DNA from: Owenia fusiformis
Taxonomy: Eukaryota; Annelida; Polychaeta; Sabellida; Oweniidae
DNA: 64,000 nucleotides
Reading direction: 5' to 3'
Assembly (NCBI GenBank): GCA_903813345.2
Contig: CAIIXF020000007.1
Span: forward strand, 18,277,564-18,341,563
Position numbers and translations under genes: made by a program. Under the pieces are notes generated by a model. That model had not been told where the DNA came from and ran no database searches. It saw nothing but the letters and a program-made list of their open reading frames with translations. Below are positions 34,076 through 46,000 of the stretch, piece after piece; positions within the stretch are counted from its first letter, which is position 1, and each line of letters starts with the position of its first letter.

Positions 34076-35987
34076 TGCCCAAGGAGGATATTAGCTGCCA
34101 TTATTAAAACTTGATCTTCCATTGTATGGCAGGAACAATTTAGGAATAATATTTCTATAAAGTTCATTCGTAATCTTTGGACCAAGTATTTCACTGGATG
34201 ATGGACATTTAGTTAGTACATTGTAATTTACAGTCTTGGCTGGAACAAGACTCAAGGCTTGCTGAATTGTAAATGTCGCTTGCAATTTTGAATTACTATA
34301 TATCTCTAGGTTTATCTGAATCAAAGCTAGATATTTTGCAGTTGCATTGTGGGATCCACAGCCTGTTCTCTCTCTTTTTACTTGAAGGAGTCAGGCTGTG
34401 TCCTTCTCAAGCATTAGAAAAAAAGATAGGGATTTTTGTAAATCAGATTGGATATTGGTCTACCATTGACAATGAAATATGAGCTGTACCACTTATTTTA
34501 CATCCCATATTACTGTGTGGGGGATATAGAGAACATCTGTTGAGGTGATAACTCAAAAATCAATGGTCAGATTTTTATTTCAAATTAATTTCCAAACATA
34601 TTTAATAGACATGATATGCACTTTCTATGGCTATAGAAGTTTTGCTCAAAAGCTTGATTTTACAGTATTTTTGTCAAACTTGATAAAACATTGATATTAT
34701 AATGGTATTGGCCAATAAAAAAGTAATGAAGCGATTTTATTTATATTATATATGTGAATACTTAAAAATGCTCATAAGGCATCCATTTTGATACAATTTT
34801 CACAAATTGTTCAACATTTTTTTAAATTGACAAAAAAAATAATAAGTACATTTATTACTTTTGATTAGCCTATCGGAAAATATTTGAATTTCTCAGTATG
34901 AATTTTTAAATGTTGTCTTCAATTTTCAAACCTATGGAACAAATGTTTATTGTTTCTATTTTCAAAAATATGTTTAATTTTGTTTTGTTTGTATGGGTTT
35001 GAAGTTGTGATGATATTCAGGTAGCCTTCAACAAGGATCTGTTTTTGTCCAAAAAAGGCTCTAAGGCCCCAAAAAGTGGGCATTTTGGTCATACCTGGAC
35101 CTTATTTTTTAATTTTAGGCCTTTAATTTTAGGCCTTTTGAAGAAAGTCTACACTTTTTGGTTTCAGTGGCCCAAACATTTTCGGCATTTTTTTATCAGA
35201 CCTGAAATTTGGGCCACCTCCCTCATTGGTTCCCAGATCCGCCCCTGACAAATGCAGAAGAATATTTTAATGAGCTTTTCATACTTTTAGCATATAAACA
35301 GTTTCAAATGTTAAATCAGATAATGATAGAATAGAAATGTATTGATTTAACAATAAACTGTTGTATGACAAACCAATCTGGGATGTCATGATTCATGAAT
35401 TTTCCCTCTAATATTCTCAGTATTAAATATATCTAACATATGCTACAGAATATAAGAGGGAGGGGTGTGACTTACTCCCTGATGAATTTATTCAAAAATA
35501 CAAGAAATGAATGAACTAATAACTGCAGTGGCATGTTATCAACAGTATTTTTACAGTTACCAATTTTACACCCTGGCAATCTCACTGTTGTTAGTCGATA
35601 AGGGTTAAAACTTTACCTTTATCAAAACAAGCCCAGTAATGTGCATAAACCCAAAAATAACACATGAAAACTAGGTAACATTACTGTACTGTGATTAAAA
35701 GGCTAGTAAAGCGTTATAAGAGGAAAGTTGAATTTGTAATGATGGAGAGGAAGTTGATACTGTGGAGAGTTGATACAGGATAACCATGTAGTGTGGGATT
35801 ACATGTCTTCAGTGAAGAATCATGCTGAATAACAATGTAAATAAGTGAGTAACTTGGAGGTTAGTGATGGTTCAAGTAAACATTTTAGGATCATAAAGGA
35901 TGAGTGAAGTGGTTTGTACCTCAAGAAATGAGTGAAGGAAATGAGATGGAGATCAATCTCAGTTATGAAAATATATAATAACATAAA

Positions 35988-36169
35988 AGATTTCATTTAG
36001 GAAGTACAATTTTAATCTAAACTTAGAAGTCACAAGAGGAAAATACAAGTTATGTACAATTTTAGTATGTTATGAGTGAGATTTCATTTAGGAAGTACAA
36101 TTTTAATCTAAACTTAGAAGTCACAAGAGGAAAATACAAGTTATGTACAATTTTAGTATGTTATGAGTG
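35988..36169 (+). repeat. Perfect-looking 91-bp tandem duplication
   Basis: The segment from AGATTTCATTTAGGAAGTAC to GTATGTTATGAGTG is present twice head to tail (35988-36078, 36079-36169) with no difference noticed by eye, implying a very recent duplication. Confidence 0.85.
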
Positions 36170-36339
36170 CTCAGTTCTCTTTAGAAGAACAGTTGAGTAA
36201 AAAAATATTGGATATTATTAAGCTGAATAGAGACGCTTCAGTGGACACATACATCAAGTAGACATTTGATAAACAAAATATGGAAATGGAGTACAGTGTA
36301 TTGAGTTTACAGAAAGTCAGTTGAGTCTTAAATGATCAT

Positions 36340-36990
36340 AATAATGGAATCCTGAGTGAATACAACTATTGAATTCTGAATAAACACAGCTGTAGAATAT
36401 TGAGTGAATGCAACAGTTACTATGGAAATTTGAGTATGAACCAACTGTAGAATCCTGAGTGTGCACTCAACTATGGAATCTTGAGTTTGAACACAACTAT
36501 GGAATCTTGAGTGTGAACACAGCAATGAAATCTTTAAACACAATTGTGGAATCTTGCGTTAACACCTTTGACTAGACGCAACTATGGAATCTTGAGTGTG
36601 AACACAACTATGAAATCAATTGTGGAATCTTGAATGAGTGAACACTGCTATGGAATTTTGAATAAACACAACTATGGAATATTGAGTGTGAACACAAATA
36701 TGAAACTGAGTATAAACAAAACTATAGAATCTTGAGTAAACACAACTGTGGAATCTTGAATGAGTGAACACTCCTATGGAATTTTGAATAAACACAACTA
36801 TGGAATATTGAGTGTGAACACCACTATAGAATCTTGATTAAACACAACTGTGGAATCTTGAATGAGTGAACACTGCTATGGAATTTTGAATAAACACAAC
36901 TATGGAATATTGAGTGTGAACACAAATATGAAACTGAGTATAAACAAAACTATAGAAACTTGAGTGAATGCACAGATGAAATCTTGATTA
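36340..36990 (+). repeat. Minisatellite of about 26-bp units upstream of INVS
   Basis: Variants of AACACAACTATGGAATCTTGAG recur roughly every 24-30 bp, with a longer composite unit (GAATCTTGAATGAGTGAACA ... ACTGAGTATAAACAAAACTA) repeated from about 36618, 36750 and 36853. It ends about 90 bp before the INVS start codon, so it may lie in the promoter or 5' UTR. Confidence 0.8.
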
Positions 36991-37081
36991 GAATCCTACT
37001 CATAAAACATGAATAACTGCAGAGAAGATATTTGAGTAAAGACAAATATGATCATTTAATTACTCAATATTTGAGTATATT

Positions 37082-40000
37082 ATGTCTAGCATTGTGATGT
37101 GTTGTATCAAAGCTAACCAAGTGACTCCGTATCATGAAGAGGTAGAAATAGATGATGAGATAGTCTCTGAGGAAGACCTGGAGGTAACATTTTATCATCA
37201 ACACCTTTCATTAGCATGGCATAGACTTCTTTGGCATGTTTACATTCATATACTTAAGGGATCCCAAGATACATTTATTATCCCAATGCTCGGAGTAATG
37301 ATAGATAAAATATAATTATTCCATCCTCCGAACGCAGGGTTCCAGACATCATCCACTACGTTCCTTCCTTCTTCCACCCTGGAAGAAGGAGCTACGAATT
37401 CTGGAGGCCTGTGTTCGGAGGATGTAATTATTCTGACAAGCCAATTTAGGGACATCTTTGACTTTCAAGGTTTTATGAAGTTGGAGCAGCTGAAACCTTG
37501 TTAATCAAGATGATTTATTTAGGGAGTAAAATTTTTGTTGGTTGGAATACGATTTGAGAGTTCTTCCTTGTTTGTTTATGGAATACAATTATAAATAAAC
37601 AAATATTGGGATACTAATTTTGAATTATTTGTATTAGTCTAATCTTGGGACTCCCCGATACATGTATAATAAGGCTTGCATTATGATTTTTCATGCAACT
37701 CTCACTACTTGATGCATGATAAGTACGACATGATGTGTAAGATCAAAATTGAAAGGGTACTTTTGTTTAATAGAGGGGTTTAAGTGTATATTTATGTTAA
37801 CAATGTCACAGCATGTAGCATGTTTTTAATGTGTTTTTTTGTGGCTAAACTTTTTGCTTAATCATATTCAAATGTTTTGGACATTATTATTTGTTTAATA
37901 CTTCCTTTACTATATCCCAACAAACAAAGTTCATGTAGGGATATTGAGAAGCCATCAGGCCATAGAAAACAATAAATTTGTTTAAGACAAATAAGTACAT
38001 ATGAGAAAGAACAAGACACAATCTAGCCTTTACTCCGTCATAGGTCCTGAAGTTCATAAAAATACAATAATCTGTTGAAATCAAACAAAAAAATACTGCA
38101 CCATAATGTGTTTTCTTGTTTTTATTTACTATATTTAAGATATTAAAGGACATCATATTTACATTATATTTACTGCATGTTTTTCTGGAAGAGTGCTTTC
38201 GTTCTTGTTTGCTGTAATTCTATGTTCAGTAGGTTTGAAAAGGGAGCATCCGCTTTTTCAATTAAAAAAACAATTTATGCATCTTAAATAGCTAGTGAAT
38301 TTGATCAGGTATCTCTTTCAGATATTAAAATTGGGATTGTCAGTCTCCCAGTCTTTTAATCTCCATTTTCCTAATCCTTGATATAATAACCCAGATGCGA
38401 GTAGAAATAATATTGATTTACGTCATTAAAAATTCAGTCAAAGTAATATCATATTTGAAATCTACATGTAAAATTACATCTAGAAATGTGGTTTTAAAAA
38501 GTGTTTATCAACTTTGAAAAATTAATTTTCTTTGAAAATGTGACTTCTAGCTCGGGGAGATTCCCCATAGACACCATGCTATAAAATCACAAAAAATGAA
38601 ATATCTTTTCTTTTAGTGGACAGATAATATTTTGCTTTACTGGACATATTTTCATTAGTATAAGTATCAGACGCATAAGGGTTATATGAAAATTGAGCCA
38701 CTTAAATTGATAATATTCAAGTTTAAGGGAACTTTCTTATATACCTGCCATGTTAATTGACCCGAATCAGCCACCTGGTGGTGAAACTGGTAACTACCTT
38801 CTCGCATTTGGGTAATTCTGTGTTATATTTTAGTAATTGTTTAATTACAGGTATTGTTCAATTCCATTGTAAACCATCATGAAGGTCAGGAATGAAGCAA
38901 AAATCATAAGATACGCTGTATTTATCTCTTTGTTTATGCATTTTAATTGGACCTTTAACCCTTTCATGACGATGGGCTCCATATGGAGCCCTATCATTAC
39001 TGTCAACCCCCAAAGATTTTCTCGCGGGACAGATTTTTTAGACCCAGTGCCAAAAATTCGCGGGATTTTGCGGGACATCCACCTAAATTCGCGGGATTTC
39101 GCGGGACATTTAAGGGATTTGCGTGATTGCGCTAAAAGGTCAAATTTTGATCAAATTCGCGGGATTTCGTGGGACCATTCGAGGGACAAACACGCTACTT
39201 GCGGGACAATTAACAGGGTAACCAACAAAGACTTCAGAGAGGGATAATTTTTCTAGACAAAGTGCCCTAAATTCGCGGGATTTTGCGGGACATCCACCTT
39301 TTGCGGGATGTCGCAGGACATTCAAGGGATTTTTAATGTAAAAGTACTCTTGAATCAAACTTTCAGATACTGATTTATCAAATATAATGCACTTAACTTA
39401 CGTAAACTCAACACAATTCCACACAATTCCACACAATACGCATAGAACTATTATTAAACTATCAAAAACCACGCTTTAGGTGTGAGTACCGTAATCCGAC
39501 ACGAAATTCAAAAATTCTTGTGAATACTTTGCACTTATGGCATTCGTGACCAACTATGAAACATTTACCCCCATAGTGTTATATATCAAAATGTACCTAT
39601 TCATATAGGGGTTCGATTATTCTACATCAAATTATAGGGAGTCAGGTTTCTTTTCGAGATATCAGTGTCCATTTATTGGAACTCGCGTTTGCTAACATTA
39701 GTTCAGTTCTGAGATGAAGGCCGTGACACGCGTAGTAAAAAGGCCAACGTTGGAACTAATCGTGACATACATCCCTATTTCCGTAATTAAAATGAAATTT
39801 GCACTCTTCCTCTTTATTTTGATACCAAACGGCATGCTAGAAGCCAACTATGGTGTTATTTGGATCAAAATCATAGTTTTATATGCTCCTTCCAAAAGCA
39901 GTCTTCGATGATCTGATGCACTGGGAGTTCGGCAGCACTTTTCAAATTAGGTAAACTTGACTCCTCAAAAGTGCAAAAAGCTTAGCTTCTTATATCACAA

Positions 40001-43000
40001 GATAATCACAATTATTTAGCCTCGGGGATTGTTACAATTTTGAAAATTCGCGGAGGTCAAAGCCGTCATTTGCGGGAATTTGCGGGACATTGCGGGACAC
40101 GCGAATAAGCCAAATTCTGGTCAAATTCGCGGGATAATCCCGCCATTCGCGGGACACTTGACAGCTCTGCCCTATTATGTAATACCTTTCAGGACGATAG
40201 GCTCCTTTTGGCACCATAATTTTTATTTATATACATCGATGAAATGATAATATCTCCAGTTCTATTCAGTATTTTTACACCAAATTTTGACAAGTTGTTC
40301 TAATACGATAGTCCTTACAAAAAAATGTATTTCAGTGATAAAATTCAAGGTATAGGTCCCTGGGCATAGGTAATTTTCAGTTTTCCCCTAAAAACTGCTC
40401 TTACCTATCCGTCACCAGGGCCAACATTTTCCTCTTATATTCACGTCGGGAAAGGGTTAATTGGTACAGGTAACTTTATCTTGTACTCTGCCAGGATTCT
40501 GATTATTTAGGAGGTTTTAAATGCCTTTATGATTGGCAGCCATTATTCAAACTTGATATTCCGTTGCCTGACATAGAACAATTTAGTAATAACATTTCAT
40601 AATCTTGTGTCCGCTGAAAGCAAATCTATAGTACTGGTTTCCGAATTTTGTTGTCCATTGTACAAGCTTTTCTTGATTATATATACTCGGTATACTGATC
40701 ATTAAAGCAATGACAAAGAATGATACTTCTGATGGTGTCATTGTTTTATTTAGCGTGCGGGTGTAAAAACAAAATTGCGTAAATAGTTTGATTCAGAACT
40801 TTCAGGTCCCGCAAATGGCTATGCGAAATGTGTCGTGGGACAATATTGACCAATCAAATTTGGTCCTTTTGGAGGGCTTTTTAAGTGCATATTTTTGTAC
40901 CTTTTGATTAAAGAGTGAACCACGAAAGGGAAAATTAATACAGGTTCCATTCTATGACATCCACTGATGAGGTCCTGAATGTAAAAATTAGAATATAAAG
41001 TTTTACCATATATGGGTGGTCTGATATGTTGAGTAATTGAATTGTGTGTCATATTTGTCATTTAACACATTTATTTTAATTTTTAATTTTGATTTAGAAA
41101 GAATTCATTTTCACCATTTTCTATTGAATTATGCATGCCTGTTTCATTTAGAAGAGATAATGCTAGCCTACCACCCTCAAATTAGTCACTTTAACTTTCT
41201 TTTTTTCAGCTACTGGATCATCACCTATTTACATAATAATACAGTTGTTTGAATATGAATATTATTCTTACAGTTCATTACATTTTGAAGTCTCAAATTT
41301 CAGAAAGAAATGTGGTGTACATAAAAATTAAGAAGATATGAATTTCTCTTTTTATAATGATTTACATACTTTATTCTGTTATAAAAAATTGTGTAATGCA
41401 TGTCTTTCTGCTGTATATGAACTACTGGTTTATACCTATATATATATATGAATATAATAGAAAAGATGCCAGGGGAAATATTAAACATACATACCGGTAT
41501 ATACATGTAACATCTAAAATGGTTTTAGGTTGTTTAAAAAAACAACTTAATGTCATATAACTTTTTTGAAATGGTGATTTCTAGGTGGGATTGATGTCAT
41601 AAAATCATGAAAAGCGAATCTTTTGCTTTATTAAGCAGATTCTATTTACCGAATACATTTAAAAATGTTTAAGTTATCATCTTGAAAAAGTTTAGATATT
41701 GGTCCACTGCGTTTCTATTTAAGTTATATGGAATATTTTTTGACTCTTTTATGTTCTCTGTCTTGTCTGTCACCCAATGGACACTGGTAACTAATAGTGG
41801 CACCTTGGTAATTGATTATTACATTCCATTTCAATATAACAAACATTTCAGAACCCCCCCCCCCTCCCTTCATATATCTTTGAAATAGGACCATAAGTAA
41901 GTCACAAAGTTAAATATTTCTTGACTGATTTCAGATAGATGATGAGGTTGAAACCTTACATACCACTGCAGGTAGAACGACAATAACAATGGCCGCAGAA
42001 ACAGCCAGTCATGCGGGAGGCGGGAATATGGCAAAGGGCATGGATAGCAACATGAACCTGGATGGTGGGGCAGTGAATTCTAACAATCAGATCACAGAGA
42101 TGCATGCGGCAGCTGTTAATGGTGACAAGCCTGGCTTGGCTAAACTTCTTGTTTGTAAGTGTTAGTAGACTCATTGAGCACATTAAACTTTACTGTGAAT
42201 TTGCTAAGCCTATTGCAAATTACTAATGTAGATGACTACTGATGTGTACATTAATGTGTATACTGTGACTAACTGTTGACAGATTGTTCATGCCTGGGTT
42301 GATACACAAATGTCAAACCAATGACAGCACACTAAATGTAGATTCATTGTAAATGAAAAGACTCTGTTGTTTCCAGCAAATGCCAAGCACCTTGATGCAG
42401 GGGATGTGTTTGGCAGGACACCCCTGATGTTCTGTGTGCTGGCAGACAGGCTGGACTGTGCAGACCTGTTGCTAAAAGCAGGAGCACAGGTGAACAAGAA
42501 AGACAAAGGAGGCAGAACTGCTTTGCATTGGGCATCTCATAAGGTATGTCGCTTGCTTGATTGTTTGTTTGTTTGTTTTGTGCATGGATAACGCATCAGA
42601 AAGAAAGAAAATCTTTTTTATTTACCACACAATGTTTGTGGCACTTGAAAATTTCTTGAAAACATTTAGCTCGAGGGAAAAAATTAGAGATGCCCTTACT
42701 CCCAAATAAAAAGCCAAAAGAACAGGTCTCGAGTCAATTGATTAATTGTGTTCCAGGGTAATTTTCGCTGCATGAAGCTATTGCTGTCCAAGGGTGCCAA
42801 CTGGAAGGAAAAGGATAATGAGGGTCAAACTGCAATGCATTTGTCAACAAGGCATAAGTCACCTAAGTGCTTGGCTCTCATTATGAAGCAGCTGGAGCCT
42901 GGGGAAATAGATGACCAAGATAAAAATAAGGTATTCATTTTGTAATCTTTACGTTGTTCAGTTTTCCTATAAGAATATTGTCTGAATCAGGAATAAGGAT

Positions 43001-46000
43001 ATTGTTTTTTGTTTCTTGAATATTCATACATGTACAATTTGTTAAAACAAAATAACAGGAAAAACAGAAAATACAAAAATAAAAAAAATCATTGAATTGT
43101 TCAGTCTCTTCTGGATTGCAACCCCTCTTAATTCACCTTTATTCACCTTTACTTTGGAATAGGATTTTGTTGAAATTTTAGCTCAGCAATAATCTCAAGG
43201 GTTCAATATTGTACATTCTATGTCTTTTTTGTCCTGAAAAATGAAAGCCAAGTTTTATAAATGTTAGATTTAAAATTCAAAAACAATTATTTCTATGGAA
43301 CCATGGGCTTTCAACTAGTTGACAGCCCATGATGGAACTAAGTTTCTTTCATAATGAAAAACTCAATGATATAAAGAATACTGTCTATTCATAGAGAACG
43401 GCCCTACATTGGAGCGCTTCCTATGGAAACCTGGAACATATCCGAATGCTGATAAAACAGAATTCTAATATAGGTAAGGAAATTCTCAAATAAGTACATC
43501 TGCATCTGTATGTTATATGCATGTTTTGATTTTCTCTATATGATATGTCAAGCTTGATATCTACCAAATAGAATATACCAATGAAAGACTTAATTTTTCA
43601 TATGGTTGATCATCCTGAACTCACCATCTAATTTTGCTTTTTGGAGCACCTTTTTAATGTAAGATTTTAGATGTGGTTGATCAAGGGAGATAGGTGTAGG
43701 TGCTACAAACTTGGGAAAGTGTAAGTGAACTTCATGTCAAGTACCCCTATACGCTATATGCTTTAATTCTGCAGGTATACCTGACATTGAGGGAAAGACC
43801 CCCCTACATTGGGCTGCAAGTAGCAAGGATGCCTCAGCTGTCAATTGTGTCAGACTAATACTGGTGAGTAGTCCTGCTTTAGCACTCATAGACAATTAAG
43901 AAATCATTGGTTAACTCAGATAGTACATTTTTAGTCCATCTACTTAATTCAAATTATTTCTCATCCAAATCGGCTTTATATAAAACAATGATTTGTACAA
44001 ATGTGGCATCTCTGAAGTCTTTATTTCGAAAAATTAGTTTTTGGCCCTCCATTTGTATTTGCACATGATTGTATAATATGTTTCATCATAAGGAGAGAAT
44101 TTACTGGAAAGGTTTAAAGTAAAATATTTGAAAAAGTAATAAGTAAATATCTTAAATTTTAAGGAGACAGCCCCAAGTGTAATTAACTGGCAGGATTATG
44201 AGGGTCGAACAGCGCTACATTTGGCCGTAGCAGATGGAAATGAGGCAGTTGTTGATGCTTTGGTGAGTACAATAGTATGCTGAAACAGTCTTTCAAAAGT
44301 GTTATGTGTATAGTTGAATTCGATAAAAGACAAATGTGTCCATCTTGATCTATCAATTTAATTCATTTGACTGAACACTAGTTTAACAGTATGAAACGTA
44401 TCAGATCTCTGTTGATTCAAGACAGAGCATCCATATTGTATGAGGTCATTAGAGCAACACTAGGCCTCAGGCTTTGTATGTAGAGTAAAAATGTATAAAT
44501 TATAAACTACAAATCATCAATTGGAAAATATCAACAATAGTGACAATGCATTGGTTAGTATACATTTCAGTTTACAAGTATTTATCTATCTTCAAGTAAA
44601 CTAAAAATACATTATATAGATCTTATATTTATTAATTTTAGACGTCACTGGCAAAGTGCAATGTGTCTGCCTTGGACAACATGTTCAGGACCCCTCTGCA
44701 TTGGGCAGCTGTATTAGGTAAGTATAGCTAAGACCAAATGAAATAATCTGAAATGGGTTTAAATCACATCCAGTCTGTCAAATATCTGTCTCCATGTCAG
44801 CTAGAGCACCCAAAACCTATTGTCTTCGAAGTGGCTGTATGTGAATTCAGTTAGTTCAAAGAATCATTCTGTAAAAAGACCCATTTGTAACAGAACTGTT
44901 AATTTTCTTATGTAACATGGAGCCATGATCTAATTTTCATATTTAAACTTGAAGATCCTAAGCATGTTAGCTATGTAACTTTTGTATTTCCAGGTCATTC
45001 CAGGATTGTCGATGTATTGCTTACTAAAAAAGCAGAGTATTCTAGCTCTGATTCCAATGGTGCTACCCCTCTACATTACGCTGCACAGAATAACTTTGCT
45101 GTAAGTAAACAACATACAAAGAGTTTATCATAAAGTTCAAATATAATGTACCTTCATTTATATACCAGGCAGTTTGCTTTATATTTGCTATAATGAACAT
45201 ATATGTGTGCATTTGTATATTTTGTAACATTGGTTGAAATTTTTGATGTCAAAACATAAAAAAAACATTAAAAGCTACCAGTGAGTATAAGTATCATTTT
45301 CCTTGACATCAGACCAGTCCTGATTTTAATTGTAATTCCACCTGTATGTTTAAGGCAACGGTTGAGGTGTTTTTGAGTCATAAAGCTGTAACAGATGAGC
45401 CAGATGTGGAAGGAAGAACTGCCTTTATGTGGGCTTGTGGAAAGGGTGCCAATGATGTCATAAAAGCATTTGTTAAATCACGGACAGATTTGCACCTTGT
45501 CGACAAGAATGGAGGCTCAGGTATTTATGTGTACTTATAGATAATAACTTATGTTGACAAGAATGAAGGTTTAGGTATTTATGTGTACTAAATAATAGCT
45601 TATGTTGAAAAGAATGGAGGTTCAGGTGTTTACATTGATACTGGCTATGTTGACCAGAATAGGGGTTCCAAGTATTTATTTTGAATTGGGGCTCAGTTAT
45701 TTACTTTGATATTAGCTTATGTTGACTTGAAAGGGGGCTCGGGTATTTACTTCGATAATAATTTGTATTGACTTGAATGGGGGCTCAAGCATTTACTAAC
45801 TTACTTTGATATAAGCTTATGTTGACTTGAATGGGGGCTTGGGTATTTACTTTGATAATAGCTTATATTGACTTGAATGGGGCTCTGGTATTTACTTTGA
45901 TACTAGCTTATATTGACTTGAATGGGGCTCTTGCATTTACTTTAATAATAGCTTATACTGAGTTGAATGGGGGCTCAGGTATTTACTTTGATAATAGCTT

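Larger units (their letters stand above)
32605..35987. other. Intergenic stretch with scattered repeat fragments
   Basis: No gene is supported. A plus-strand frame at 33368-33715 overlaps a dispersed repeat. A CAGATCCGCCCCTG string at about 35235-35248 looks like the right terminus of a hAT-type element whose left end was not located. The rest is AT-rich. Confidence 0.4.

Noticed and set aside
35235-35248. hAT transposon ending in CAGATCCGCCCCTG
   Set aside because: Only one terminus is recognisable; no left end or target duplication was found.
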